The position numbers and the translations under genes are program-made. The notes beneath the pieces were generated by a model, which ran no database searches, was not told the DNA's origin, and saw nothing but the letters and a program-made list of their open reading frames with translations. From Platerodrilus igneus (Eukaryota; Arthropoda; Insecta; Coleoptera; Lycidae): a stretch of 64,000 nt of DNA. Location: the NCBI GenBank assembly GCA_036346225.1, contig JARFIW010000115.1, positions 2,455,001 through 2,519,000 of the forward strand. Direction: 5' to 3'. Below, one piece after another: positions 1-13,270 of this stretch. Each line of letters begins with the position of its first letter. Positions within the stretch are counted from its first letter, which is position 1.

Positions 1-4
1 TCAG

Positions 5-1025
5 GTATATTATGCTTATTCCTGTTTATGGTATCGTTTTTTTGGATCAACGTAATGTCCATCGACATCTGGTGGACATTCAGGTATGTATTCGCAAAAA
101 GGAGACGCCGTTATTGATGTACCTACCTTTCAGCGGTCTAAGAGGTCTTACGGGAAGTAGAAGGGAAAAGGAGAGAAAACGGTTTATGATATACAACGGC
201 TACGCTTGGGGTGTTCCCCTTATAATAGCAATAGTGGTGACCTCGTTGACTCTTAGCGAAGATATCGATGGTTATGTGTGGTACAATCCAGGTATAGGAG
301 ATGGTCAGTGTTGGATAACCGGTAAGAGATTACTTTCTAGAACTAACGTTGGTCCTTCGAACCGGATGCTTGTACAAAATAATTACATCTAACTCAACTA
401 TTTTCCAGAGGGATTTCCTACGTTGCTCTACTTCTACGGCCCCATAGCGCTGCTTATAACCTGCAACATCGTTCTATTCGCGACAACTTCATGGAAAATC
501 CGGCAAGTTCAACAGGAGACGGCAGTTTTAAGGAAGGATGACAACAAAAAGCATAATTACGAAAACGACAAGCAACGGTAGGGAAAGCACAGCTTAATAC
601 AGTAACGCCAATTTAGCTTTCAGGTATTATTTGTACCTCAAACTGATGCTAGCGATGGGTACAAACTGGTCGATGGAGATAATTTCGTGGGCGGTTGAGT
701 GGCAAGTCGGGCCAACGCCAGCTGTATGGTATATTACAGATTTCTGTAATGCGTGTTATGGTGTTTTTATATTTTTTATATTTGTTTTTAAGAGAAAGAT
801 TTGGATGCTGTTGAAGCGAAGGTATTTTGTTCGATTTGTGGGTTGGGGAGTTTATTTTTGTTTTGTAGGTACTACACGTTTATGGGTAAACCTCATCTGG
901 CGAGGAGTATGGCTACGCAAGAGTCGAGCTCACCACGTACTACGACAACGGCTTCTACGTTACACTATTCGCGAGCACCTACTGTTCAGTATACTGCGAA
1001 TAACTCGAACGTAACAATTGATTAG
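5..1025 (+). CDS. methuselah-like GPCR, 3' part (5 coding exons)
   Basis: Seven-transmembrane receptor of the methuselah (Mth) secretin-like family; only the C-terminal part is in the window. Exons inferred from splice sites and phase: 5-83, 134-321, 409-577, 624-821, 869-1025. The first preserves ...FFWINVMSIDIWWTFS, a membrane helix. The second has RREKERKRFMIYNGYAWGVP, typical of the Mth third intracellular loop into the next helix, followed by PGIGDGQCWIT. The third has LLYFYGPIALLITCNIVLF and the charged KIRQVQQETAVLRKDDNKKH. The fourth carries LMLAMGTNWSMEIISW and WYITDFCNACYGVFIFFIFV, the last helices. The last encodes a Ser/Thr-rich cytoplasmic tail ending NSNVTID and a TAG stop. Introns are 46-87 bp and every junction keeps frame. 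Family assignment rests on known Mth motifs; the exact paralogue is not decided. The upstream exons and the ectodomain lie left of the window. Confidence 0.88.
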
Positions 1026-1098
1026 CTTTTTACTAACAGCAAGCTCTCACGCTTTATTTTTATTAGATCTAAATTTGTACTTAATAGGATTTTGTCAC

Positions 1099-1104
1099 AA
1101 TAAA
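1099..1104 (+). terminator. AATAAA polyadenylation signal of the Mth-like gene
   Basis: A canonical AATAAA lies about 75 bp after the TAG stop of the GPCR, in AT-rich DNA just before the satellite begins, so the 3' UTR is probably short. Position and motif are seen; use is inferred. Confidence 0.5.
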
Positions 1105-1587
1105 ATTAGTTACTGTTATATATAATCTTTACTTCTTCAAATACTGTGTTTGCTGGAAATTTCCAAAAGAATAATTAATGAGCCATTTTGCAAAACGTAG
1201 TCTTTAAATCAAAAGATTTCAATAGTGGAAATTTAGAAATGGGGAATTTTGAAATGGATTTAAAAAAAGAAATTTTAAAAACGTTTCATTTGTGGAAATT
1301 TAAAAAATTTAAAATTTTAAAATCGGAAGGTTTGAAGCGTGGGAATTTTAGAAATTTAGAAAGTTGGAAATTTTAAGAGTTGCAAATTTTTAAATCAATT
1401 GTGGAAATTTGGAAAACGGAATTGAAAACGGATTAAAAATGTGGAAATTTTAAAATCGGAAGTTTTCGAGTGGAAATTTTAAAAACTTAGCACAATGAAA
1501 ATTATGAAAGAAGTAAATTTTTAAATCTAAGTTATGAATGGTGGAAATTTAGAAAATTTTGAAAATAGAAGACGGATTTTAAAAAAT

Positions 1588-2176
1588 GGAAATTTTGAAG
1601 AGTGGAAATATAGAAAATTAAGAAAGATCGAAATTACAAAAGTCGTAATTTTTTAAATAGAAATTTTTCAATAGCGGACGGATGAATGATAAATTTTTAA
1701 TTCAAACGTTTTGAATTGTGGAAAATTAGAAAACGAGGAATTTTGAAAATAAAAAGCGATTAATAAAAATCGGAAATTTTGAAGTGTGGGAATATTGAAA
1801 ATTTAGAAACACGGGAGTTTTAATGGTAGTAAATTTTTAAATAAAAAGGTTTCAATAATGGAAATTTGGGAGAAATGAAATTCCCAAATTTCCATTATTG
1901 AAACCTTTTTATTTAAAAATTTACTACCATTAAAACTCCCGTGTTTCTAAATTTTCAATATTCCCACACTTCAAAATTTCCGATTTTTATTAATCGCTTT
2001 TTATTTTCAAAATTCCTCGTTTTCTAATTTTCCACAAGTTAAAACGTTTGAATTAAAAATTTATCATTCAAAAATTCCCATCCATCCACTATTGAAAAAT
2101 TTTTATTTAAAAATTTACGACTTCTGTAATTTCGATCTTTCTAAATTTTCTATATTTCTACTCTTCAAAATTTCCA
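1588..2176. repeat. long near-perfect palindrome in the satellite
   Basis: Left arm about 1588-1871, right arm about 1882-2176, spacer 1872-1881 (GAAATGAAAT). The inner part of each arm, about 150 bp, matches base for base on reading; the outer 130 bp has a few substitutions and indels. Given how diverged ordinary neighbouring units are, this arm identity implies a recent inverted duplication or an assembly fold-back. Confidence 0.85.
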
Positions 2177-4770
2177 GTGGAATTTTAAAAATTGAAAATG
2201 CATTTTAAAAATAAGAAATTTTGAAAAGTGGGAATATTGAACGTAGTACATTTTTAAACCAAGTTTTCAATAGTGGAAATATTGAAAATTGAAAACATTT
2301 AAAAAATCAAAAATTTTGAAATCGGAAATTGTAGAGAGGGGAAATTTTGTAAATGGAAATGAAAAATGTAAAAGTTTTAAAATTTTTAAATCAAAAGTTT
2401 CCAAAAGTGGAAATTTAGAAAACGCAGATTTTGAAAATTAAAAGTCAATTAGTAAAAAGATTAAAAATTTTGAAATCACATTTTGAAAAATGGGAATTTG
2501 AAAAATTTAGAAAGATAAAAAATTTTAAAAGTTGTAAATTATTAAATCAAGAGCTTTCAATAGTGGAAATTTAGAAAATGGAGTTTGAAAGTTGAAAGCC
2601 GATTAATAAAAATTAGAAACTTTAAAATAGGAAGCATGGAAGAGTGGGAATTTAAAAAATTTAGAAGAATCGGAATTTTAAAAGTTGTACATTTTTAAAT
2701 CAAAAGTTTTCAATAGTGGAAATTTAGAAAACGGAAATATTGAAAAGGATTGAAAAAATTGGAAATTTTGATCTCGGAAGTTTTGCAGAATAGGAATTTA
2801 AAAAATTTAGAAACATGGAAATTTTAAGTTGTACAATAGTGGCAATTTATAAAACGAATTTTGAAAATTGAAAAAATATAAAAAATTGAAATTTTTAAAA
2901 TCAGAAGATTTGAAGAGTGAGAATTTTAGAAATTTAAAAAATTGAGAATTTTAAAAGTTGCAAATTTTTAAATCAAAAGTTACCAATTGTGGAAATTTAG
3001 AAAACGGAATTGATTGAAGACGGATTAAAAAGTTGGAACTTTTGAAATCGTAAGTTATAAACAGCAGGCATTTAAAAAATTTAAAAAGATTGAAATTTTA
3101 AAAATTGTAAATTTTTAAATCAAGTTTTCAATAGTGGAAACGTAGAAAACAGGAAGTTTTGAAAATTGGAAACAAAAAATAAGAAATTGGAAATTTTGAA
3201 ATATGACGTGGGAAATTTAAGTAGTAAGATTGAAATTTTAATAGTTGCAAATATTTAAATCAAAATTTACCAATTGTGGAAATTTAAAAAAAGTGGAGGG
3301 TTAAAAATTTAGAAAACGGGAAGTTTTGAAAATCGAAAACCAAATAAAAATTGGAAACTGAAGTCTAAAGCTTAAAGGGCGGCAATTTAAAATTTTTTAG
3401 AAAGATGGAAATTCTAAAAGTTGTAAATTTTATATCAAAAGTTTTCAAAATTTTGAAAATTGAAAGCCGATTAATAAAAAAATTGGGGATTTTGAAATCG
3501 AAAAATGTGAAGTGGGAATTTAATAATTAACAAACTTGGAAATTTTATAAATCGAAAGTTTTCAATAGTGGAAAATTAGAAAACGGGCAATTTTGAAAAT
3601 TGAAAACCGATTAATAAAAACTAGAAAAATTTGAAATCGGACGTGAGAGTGGGAATTATAAAAATTTAGAAGGATGTAAATTTTAAAACTTGTTAATTCT
3701 TAAATCAAAAGTTTTAAGTAGTGGAAATTTAAAAAACGGAAAATTTTGAAAATTGAAACAAGATTTAAAAAATTGTAAATTTTGAAATAAGAAGTTTGAG
3801 TGAGAATTTAAAAAATTTAGAAAGATGGAAATTTTAAAAGTTTTAAATTATTAAAGAGTTTCCAATAATGGAAATTCAGAAAGCAGAAATTATGAAACTT
3901 CAAAGCCGATTAATAAAAAAATTGGAAATTGTGAAATTAAAAGTGTTGAAGAGTGGGAATTTCAAAAATTTACAAACTTGGAAATTTTATAAGTTGTAAA
4001 TTATTAAATCAAATGTTTTCATAATGGAAATTTAGAAAACGGAAAATTTTGAAAATTGAAAACGGATTTAAACAATTGGAAATTTTGAAATCGGAAGTAT
4101 TAAAAAGTGGAAATTAAAAAAATTTAGAAAGATGAAATTTTAAAAGTTGTACACTTCTTAATCAAAAACTTTCAGTAGTGGAAATTTAAACAATGGGGAA
4201 TTTTGAAAATTGAAAACAGATTTAAAAATTAAAAATGTTGATCAAAAGTTTTCATTAGTGGAAATTTAGAAAACGGAAATACTGGAAATTGAAAAGGATT
4301 AAAAAATTGGAAATTTTGAATTCGGAAGTTTTGAAGAGTAGGAATTTTAAAAATATAGAACAATGGAAATTTAAAGTTGTATAAGTGGAAATTTATAAAA
4401 CGAAGAATTTTGAAAATTGAAAATTTTGAAATCGGAATATTTGAAACATGGGAATTTTAGAAATTTAGAAAGTTGGGAATTTTAAAAGTTGCAAATTTTT
4501 AAATCAATTGTGGAAAATTTAGAAAACGGAATTGAAGACGGATTAAAAAGATGGAAATTATGAAATCGGAAGTTTTAAACAGTGGGCATTTTAAAAATTA
4601 AAAAAAATTGAAATTTTAAAAATTGTAAATTTTTAACAATAATAAAAATTATAAAAAATGAAAATTTCGAAAATTGAAAAACAGCTTTAAAAAATTTGAA
4701 ATTTTGAAATCTGAAGCTTTCGAGTGGAAATTTTACAAACTTAGGACGATGGAAAGTATGAAAGTAGTAA

Positions 4771-5175
4771 ATTCAATACTTCCGATTTCAAAATTTCCAA
4801 TTTTTTATTAATCGACTTTCAAGTTTTTCAATGTTCAAGATTCCTCGTTTCCTAAATTTCCATTATTGAAAATTTCCTGTGTAATAATTCACAACTTTTA
4901 AAATTCCCATCCTTCTAAATTTTCACTCCTCATAACTTCCGATTTCTAAATTTACAATTTTTTATCTTTTTTTCAATTTTCAAAATTTTCCGTTTTATAA
5001 ATTTCACTAATGAAAACATGATTTAATAATTCACAAGTTTTAAAATTTCCATCTTTGTTAATTTTTTAATAACGGCGCTTTCAATTTTCAAAATCTTCGT
5101 TTTCTAAATTTCCACTATTGAGAACTTTTGATTTTATAATTTACAACTTTTAAAATTCTCATCTTTCTCAATTTC
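4771..5175 (-). repeat. satellite block in reverse orientation
   Basis: The satellite words appear reverse-complemented here (for example CATTATTGAAAATTTCCTGT and TCACAACTTTTAAAATTCCC). The block is the inverse of copies around 7500-7620 and 8270-8400, which share the rare TTACACAG variant. It flips back to the main orientation near 5175. Confidence 0.7.
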
Positions 5176-8100
5176 AAAAGTGGAAATTTAGAAAACAGAA
5201 AATTTTGAAATTGAAAGCCGAGATTAATAAAAAAATTGGAGATTTTAAAATCGGAGCTTTTGAAGAGTGGGAATTAAAAAATTTACATATTAAATCAAAA
5301 GTTTTCAATAGTGGAAATGTAGAAAACGGGCAATTTGAAAATTGAAGAAAAAATTAAAAAAATTGTAAATTTTGAAATCGGAAGTTTTGAGGAGTGAGAA
5401 TTTTAAAAAAAAAAGAAAGATGAAAATTTTCAAGAGTGGAAATTTAGAAAACGGGGAATCTTAAAAATTGAAAATTTTGAAATTAGACGTTTTGAAAAGA
5501 GAGAATTTAAAAAATTAGAAAGATGAAAATTTTAAAAGTTTTAAATTATTAAATAAAAAGTTTCGAATAATGGAAATTTAGAAAACAGAAATTTTGAAAC
5601 TTGAAAGTCGATTAATAAAAAATTGGAAATTTTGAAATCAAAAGTTTTGAGAAGTGGGAATTTAAAAATTTTTTCAATAGTGGAAATTTTAAAAAAGGAA
5701 AATTTTGTAAATTGAAAATGGATGTAAACAATTGGAAATTTTGAAATCGGAAGTTTCGGTTGTAAAATATTATAAAAATAAGAATTTTAAAAGTGGTAAA
5801 TATTTAAATCAAAAGTTTTCAGTAGTGGAGGTTTAGAAAACGAAGATTTTGAAAACTGAAGGTCGATTTATAAATAATTAAAAATTTTGAAATGAAGTTT
5901 TGAAAAGTGGGCATTTGAAAAATTTAAAAAGATGGAAATTATAAAAGTTGTAAATTATTAAATCAAAAGTTTTCAATAGTGGAAATTTAACAAAGATTTG
6001 GAGAATTGAAAGCCGATTAATAAAAACGTGCAAATTTTGAAATCAAGTTTTGAATAGTGGGAATTTGAAAAATTGAGAAAGATGGAAATTTTAAGTTGTA
6101 AATTAAAAATTTTTTAATAGTGGAAATTTAGAAAATAGATTTTGAAAACTAAAGGCCGATTAATAATTAAAAATTTTGAAATCAAGTTTTGAAGAGTGGG
6201 TATATGACAAATTTAAAAAGATGGAAATTTTAAAAACTGTAAATTAAAAAGTTTTCAATAGTGAAAATTTAGAAAACGGGGATTTTGAAAATTAAAAGTC
6301 GATTAATAAAAAAATTAGAAATTTAGAAATCAAATTTTGAAGAGTGGACTTTGAAAATTTAGAAAGATAGAAAATTTAAAAGTTGTCAATTATTAAATAA
6401 AAAGTTTTCAGTAGTGGAAATTTAGAAAACGGAATTTTGAGAATTGAAAGCCGATTAATAAAAAAGTGGAAAATTCGAAATCAGGTTTTAAATAGTTGGA
6501 ATTTTAAAAATTGAAAAAGATAGAAATTTTAGAAGTTGTAAATTATTAAATCAAAAAGTTCCAATAGTGGAAATTTAGAAAGGAGATTTTAAAAATTGAA
6601 AACGATTAATAAAAAAATTGGAGATTTTGAAATCCGAAGTTTTGAAGAGTGGGTATTTGAAAAATTTAGAAAGATGGAAATTTTAAAAGTTGTAAATTAA
6701 AAAGTTTTCAATAGTGGAAATCTAGAAAACAAATATTTTGAAAATTGAAAGCCGATTAATGAAAACGTGGAAATTTTGAAAGCAAGTTTTAAACGGTGGG
6801 AATTTTAAAAATTGAGAAAGATGGAAATTTTAAAAGTTGTAAATTATAAAATCAAAAGTTCTCAATAGTGGAAATTTAGAAAACGAAGATTTTGAATATT
6901 GAAAGCGGCGTTATTAAGCGAATTACAAAAATTAAAAAGATACGAATTTTAAATTTGTAAATTTTTAAATCAAAAGTTTTCAACAGTGGAAATTTAAAAA
7001 ACGGAAACTTTAGAAAATTGAAAGCCGATTAATAACAAAATTGGAGATTTTGATATTCGAAGGTTTGAAGAGTGGGAATTTGACAAATTTAGAAAGATGA
7101 AAATTTTAAAAGTTTGTAAATTTGTACAAAATTTTCAATAGTGGAAATTTAGAAAACGAAGATTTTGAAAATTGAAAGCCGATTAATAAAAACGTGGAAT
7201 TATTGAAATCAAGTCTTAAACAATGGGAATTTTAAAAATTGAGAAAGATGGAAATTTTAAAAGTTGTAAATTATAAAATCAAAAGTTCTCAATAGTGGAA
7301 ATTTAAAAAACGAAGATTTTGAAAATTGAAAGCGGCGATACAAAGAAATTTAGAAAGATGGAAATTTTAAAACTTGTGAAGTATTAAATCATGTTTTCAT
7401 TAGTATAAATTTAGAAAACGTAAAATTTTGAATATTGAAAAAAGATAAAAAATTGTAGTTTTTTAAATCGGAAGCTTTGAGGAGTGAAAATTTAGAAGAA
7501 TGGGAATTTTAAAAGTTGTGAATTATTACACAGGAAATTTTCAATAATGGAAATTTAGAAAACGAGGAATCTTGAGCATTAAAAATCTTTAAAGTCAATG
7601 AAGAAAAAATTGGAAATTTTAAAATCAAAAGTTTTGAAGAGTGAAAATTTTAAAAATCTACAAACTTGGAAATTATTTAAGTTGTAAATTATGAAATCAA
7701 ATGTTTTCATAAGTGGAAATTTAGAAAAAGGAAAATTTTGCAAAATTGAAAACGGATTTAAACAATTGGAAATTTTGAAATCGGAAGTTTTAAAGAGTGG
7801 GAATTACAAAAATTAAAAAGATACGAATTTTAAAGTTGTAAATTTTTAAATCAAAAGTTTTCAAGTGGAAATTTAAAAAACGGAAATTTTTGAAAATTGA
7901 AAACCGATTAATAACAAAATTGAAGATTTTGAAATACGAAGTTTTGAAGAGTGGGAATTTGAAAAATTTAGAAAGATGGAAATTTTAAAAGTTATAAATT
8001 TTAAATCAAAAGTTTTCAATTGTGGAAATTTAGAAAACGAAGATTTTGAAAATTGAAAGCCGATTAATAAGGACGTGGAAATTTTGAAATCAAGTTTTAA

Positions 8101-8465
8101 ATGGAGGGAATTTTAAAAAGTGTGAAAGATGGAAATTTTAAAAGTTGTAAATTATTAAATCAAAAGTTCTCAATAGTGGAAATTTAGAAAACAAAGATTT
8201 TGAAAATTGAAAAAAGATAAAAAATTGTAAATTCTGAAATCGAAAGATTTAAAGAGTGAAAATTGAGAGGGATGGGAATTTTAAAAGTTGTGAATTATTA
8301 CACAGAAAATTTTCAATAATGGAAATTTAGAAAACGAGGAATCTTGAGCATTGAAAAACTTGAAAGTCGATGAAGAAAAAATTGGAAATTTTGAAATTAA
8401 AAATTTTGAAGAGTGGGAATTTTAAAAATTTACAAACTTTAAAACGTTATAAGTTGCAATCTTTT

Positions 8466-10530
8466 AAAATTAAAACGACAATGGAATTATATCGTCTAAA
8501 AACTGCATCACATTCAGTACTAAACTTCGTGTTTAATAACAGAGTCCGTATGTTCGGGTAGCCACCTCTTTTACTATAAAAAGTGTTATAGAGTCCAGAA
8601 ACAACAACGAGGTGACAACGTCAAATCAAAGTGCCAGGTAAAAACCCTAAACGCCAAATAATTTACTCAAATGTCTTTATTTCTTAATACCTTCATACGA
8701 GTGATTTTTCACAACCTATATTAGAATATTTAAAACTACAACAGCAACAAGAGTAAACGATTATTGCAATTATTCAAGAACGTATGAATATAAAAATATA
8801 ATAATAATCCATACGTTTGAATAACAAAAGATCAATAAGGTATCACAATAGTTAACGCTAGATATATCTAAACTGAAACTCTACGTTACCTAAATTTATA
8901 TAATTTTATATATTTATGCACTATTTGTATATTATATACTGTACAGGAATGTATGGCGCTTATAAAAATATATAACAAATTAATAACCGAGTTATGAAAA
9001 TATTTTCTTTGGCGTACAACATACAAAAAGCCATTTTATACATAGTTTATGATTGATTGTACAGTGACGTAATACTGGAAATATAAAAATACTAAGAGAA
9101 AGCGCTGTCGTTTTCTGACAAACAAGTGCAGGCGCTGAGTTCCCCGAAGTGGAAGCCGTATAACCTTCATAACATTTTAGAAAAATATAGTTATTCTAAT
9201 TAATATCAAACTAATCGAGTAACTTCATAAAATTTCTTTGATTAACAATTAACGCGAGATAATAAACAACCTTAAATGTTTGTTACAACAACGTGTAGGT
9301 TCATCCTATCCTCGTTCACGGAGTCGTACTTGACATCGAAACATGATTTCCAATTGTAGCGAGTGTAGGGCGTGGTAACTGGCACCTTCGTAAGCTTAAG
9401 GAACGTTCTAGTAACCCTCCTTCGCTTGTAATGGGAAAAGTTTGCGTTGGTTTTGAAGTCTTGCTGCTGTAATTGATAAGATGTATCAGTATCGATTTAT
9501 CTAGTCGCTAAAAGCAATAAGAATCGTGTTAAGGATGTGCAAGGATGATGTTACTTGAGATGATATCGAAAATTATACTGTAAAATCCTGGGTGAATATG
9601 GATTGATTGCGATCTCACTTATGTAAGGGAGTTGTTCGGTTCTACCGCTAAAAAACAACCCTTGGGTTGCTTAAACTAAAAGTAGACAGTTTGAGTATTA
9701 TTAAGTAGATTAAGTTAGTATAAGATTTTTGCGTAACTCGTGAATTTTGACCAAAAAGTCTGCTGATCATCCACACTAAGGAGACTTTAAATTATCCATC
9801 TTTGTCTTAACGAAAATTTTGTGACACACACGTATGAAACGTTCGGAATTTTCTAATTATTAACAAGGATTAGGTGAAGATTGTATTAACATACTTGATG
9901 AAATGTTTCTTTCTAAACGTACGTAAGCTTTCAGTAAATTTCTTAGATGTGTGTAGGAGAAAGATGTGTTTAAATGTATCGAGCAACGTTCGTACATAAC
10001 TTGAACGTTGAGATTTCTTTCTTTCATTTCTTCGTATAGTCGGCAGCATATTTATCGTTGAGCTGGCAAGAGAAAACGTGCATATTCAGGTAAGAACTTT
10101 CATACGACTTCCAACAAGGGCGCAAATTTTCTATATTGAGGCATGTACATATATATATTATAGCGTATGAAGTTATGTAAGCTTTATTTGAATCTAAAAA
10201 TGGGATATTTTATGGTCAAAGTAAAACAGATACAAAAATCATTTTTTACATACTTGTTTCATCGTTAAAAGAATAAATATAAGTATTATCCTTTCGTAGA
10301 AACAAGATTTATATAGCCAATCGATCAAAATATGCCACCCTGTATGTGAAAAGTCTTTTGTTGCCGTCATTTGTATGTATATGTAAGGAGAAGCACACGA
10401 GGTTGATTTATGTCATGCTAGAAACCACAAAAGCTTGACGAAAGTAGTAAAAAAAAAACCAAGAAAAGCTTCGTTGCAATAAAGAAGATGTTTTGGACAC
10501 ATACAAATTTGTAACGATGACGTTGAACAG
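8466..10530. other. non-repetitive intergenic island, no gene recognised
   Basis: About 2 kb of ordinary-complexity DNA between satellite blocks. No reading frame over about 60 codons and no family match. A TATAAA-like box (ACTATAAAAAGTG, near 8573) is followed about 65 bp later by a donor-like CCAGGTAAAA (about 8635), and another donor-like CAGGTAAGAA occurs near 10090. These could mark non-coding first exons of a + strand transcript, but nothing downstream in the window confirms that. Confidence 0.4.
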
Positions 10531-12718
10531 ATAGATGGGAATTTTAAGAGATAAATTTTTAAATCAAACGTTTTCAATTGTGGAAATTTAGAAAACGAGG
10601 AATTTTGAAAATTGAAAACCGATTAATAAAAACTGGAAATGTTGAAGAGTGGGAATATTGAAAATTTAAAAACCAGGGAATTTTAATAGTTGTAAATTTT
10701 TAAATAAAAAGGTTTCAATAATGGAAATTTGAAAAGTGGAATTTTGAAAATTGAAAACAAGACTTAAAAAATTGGAAATTTTGATATCTAACATTTTGAA
10801 GAATGGGAATTTTAAAAAATTAGGAAAATGGGAATTTTAAGTGATAAATTTTTAAATCAAACGTTTTCAATTGTGGAAATTTTTAAAACGTATAATTTTG
10901 AAAATTGAAAACCGATTAGTAAAAATTAGAGTGGGAATATTGAAAATTTAGAAACGCGGGAATTTTAAAAATTGTAAATTTATAAATAAAAAAGTTTCAA
11001 TAATGGAAATTTGAAAAGTGTAATTTTTGGGAATTGAAGACCGATTTAAAAAATTTGAAATTTTGAAATCGTACGTTTTGAAAAATAGATATTCTAGAAA
11101 AATGAAAATAATAAGTGATAAATTTTTAAATCAAACGTTTTCAATTGTGGAAATTTAAAAAATGAAAAATTTTGAAAATTGAAAACCGAATAATAAAAAT
11201 TGCAGGTATTGAAGAGTGGAAATATTGAAAATTTAGAAACACGGGATTTTTAATAATTGTAAATTTTTAAATAAAAAGGTATCAGTAATGGAAATTTGAA
11301 GTGGAATTTTGAAAATTGAAAACAAGACTTAAAAAATTTGAAATTTTGATATCTCACATTTTGAAAAATGGAAATTTTAAAAATTAGGAAAATGGAAATT
11401 TTAAGTGATAAATTTTTAAATCAAACGTTTTCAATTGTGGAAATTTTTAAAACAAATAATTTTGAAAATTGAAAACCGATTAATAAAAATTAGAGTGGGA
11501 ATATTGAAAATTTAGAAACACGGGAATTTTAAAAATTGTAAATTTATAAATAAAAAAGTTTCAATAATGGAAATTTGAAAAGTGTAATTTTTGGGAATTG
11601 AAAACCGATTTAAAAAATTTGAAATTTTGAAATCGTAAGTTTTGAAAAATAGATATTCTAGAAAAATGAGAATAATAAGTGATAAATTTTTAAATCAAAC
11701 GTTTTCAATTGTGGAAATTTAGAAAATGAAAAATTTTGAAAATTGAAAACCGAATAATAAAAATTGCAGGTATTGAAGAGTGGAAATATTAAAAATTTAG
11801 AAACACGAGAATTTTAATAATTGTAAATTTTTAAATAAAAAGGTTACAGTAATGGAAATTTGAAAAGTGGAATTTTGAAAATTGAAAACAAGACTTAAAA
11901 AATTTGAAATTTTGATCTCACATTTTGACAAATGGAAATTTTAAAAAATTAGGAAAATGGAAATTTTAAGTGATAAATTTTTAAATCAAAGGTTTTCAAT
12001 TGTGGAAATTTTTAAAACAAATAATTTTGAAAATTGAAAGCCGATTAATAAAAATTAGAGTGGGAATATTGAAAATTTAGAAACACGGGAATTTTAAAAT
12101 TGTAAATTTTTAAATAAAAAAGTTTCAATAATGGAAATTTGAAAAGTGTAATTTTTGGGAATTGAAGACCGATTTAAAAAATTTGAAATTTAAAAAACGC
12201 AAGTTTTGAAAAATGGAAATTTTAGAAAAATGAGAATAAGTGATAAATTTTCAAATCAAACGTTTTTAATTGTGGAAATTTAGAAAATGAGAAATTTTTA
12301 AAACTGAAAACCGAATAATAAAAATTGCAGGTATTGAAGAGTGGAAACATTGAAAATTTAGAAACACGGGAATTTTAATAATTGTAAATTTTTAATTAAA
12401 AAGTTTTCAATAATGAAAATTTGAAAAGTGGAATTTTGAAAATTGAAGACAGATTTTAAAAATTGAAAATTTTGAAATCGAAGGTTTTTTGAGAATGGGA
12501 ATTTTAAAAATGTAGAAAGATGGGAATTTTAAGTGATAATTTTTTAAATAAAACGTTTTCAATAGTGGAAATTTAAAAAAACAGGAAATTTTGAAAATTG
12601 AAAACGGATTTAACAAATCGAAAACTTTGCAATCGGAAGTTTTGAAGAGAGGGAATTCTAAGAATTTAGAAAGATGGGAATTTTAAAAGTTGTAAATTTA
12701 GAAACAGAAGTTTTCAAT
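10531..12718. repeat. AT-rich satellite block 2, about 562-bp higher-order period
   Basis: Same word set as block 1, but organised into a longer repeat. The marker TGCAGGTATTGAAGAGTGG starts at 11201, 11765 and 12325, and the TAATAAAAATTAGAGTGGG-type marker occurs near 10915, 11482 and 12045, giving periods of about 560-564 bp. Copies of this larger unit are much more alike than the basic units within them. The block ends at the BEL element, whose target duplication is cut from it. Confidence 0.85.
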
Positions 12719-12723
12719 AGTGG
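12719..12723. repeat. left target-site duplication AGTGG
   Basis: AGTGG immediately precedes the left LTR and recurs at 19270-19274 just after the right LTR. Five bases is the size expected for BEL/Pao integrases. The rejoined flanks rebuild a normal satellite word (CAATAGTGGAAATTT), confirming insertion into the satellite. Confidence 0.95.
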
Positions 12724-13114
12724 TGTAGGGATAAAGGGATGAACCAATGATATGGAATTCACCTACCTTTAATGACTGCGATCTTGATTCAACGCTGGTC
12801 GATCAATGTAACGAAACTATTAATTGATTGCGGACTGTAGTAATGTTAATTAGCACACGAACCGATTGTACGGCACTAATTACTGCAAAATAACCACGAC
12901 AACATATTGCGTACATGTGACGCTTGCTACGACTTTCGAAGCACTGAAATTTCTGTCCTTTCTCACCATTTAGTCCCTTTTCTTGTAGGTAGGTAGTGGA
13001 TAGAACCGGATTATAGGAAGGGGTTAAGTACTGTTAGGTTAAAGGATAAGCGACATTAATTAATATCTATAAGCTTAAGGTAAAACGTGTAAATAGGGTA
13101 AATAAGCCTAAACA
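12724..13114 (-). repeat. BEL/Pao LTR, 3' LTR in element orientation
   Basis: 391 bp, TG...CA ends, matching 18880-19269 along its whole length. The + strand reading starts TGTAGGGATAAAGGGATGAA and ends AATAAGCCTAAACA. Extra G in the GGG run relative to the other LTR. Confidence 0.95.
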
Positions 13115-13130
13115 TACCGCCCACCAAAAT
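13115..13130 (-). promoter_or_regulatory. polypurine-tract candidate
   Basis: On the minus strand the bases just before the 3' LTR read TTTTGGTGGGCGGTA, G/purine-rich and directly abutting the LTR as a plus-strand primer should. Assigned by position. Confidence 0.6.
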
Positions 13131-13270
13131 AAGTGTGAAGCAACTTATTTTAAAAGTAAACGGCAACAAATACTTATACGTATACACTTACGAAAAATAC
13201 TAAAACTATTTTTACAAAGGAAGAGGACATAGTTTAACAAGTGGTCTTTTGAGAAAACCTTGCATTGTTT

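Larger units (their letters stand above)
1150..8465. repeat. AT-rich satellite array, about 150-bp motif, block 1
   Basis: Over 7 kb of diverged tandem copies built from short recurring words: GTGGAAATTTAGAAAACG, TTTTGAAAATTGAAA, CCGATTAATAAAAA, TTGGAAATTTTGAAATCGG, GAAGAGTGGGAATTT, TTTAGAAAGATGG, TTTTAAAAGTTGTAAATT and AAATCAAAAGTTTTCAATA, in this order, giving a unit of roughly 150 bp. Copies differ by many indels and substitutions. Most run in one direction; 1882-2176 and 4771-5175 are reversed. The short open frames inside are just the low-complexity AAATTT words and are not genes. Confidence 0.9.
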
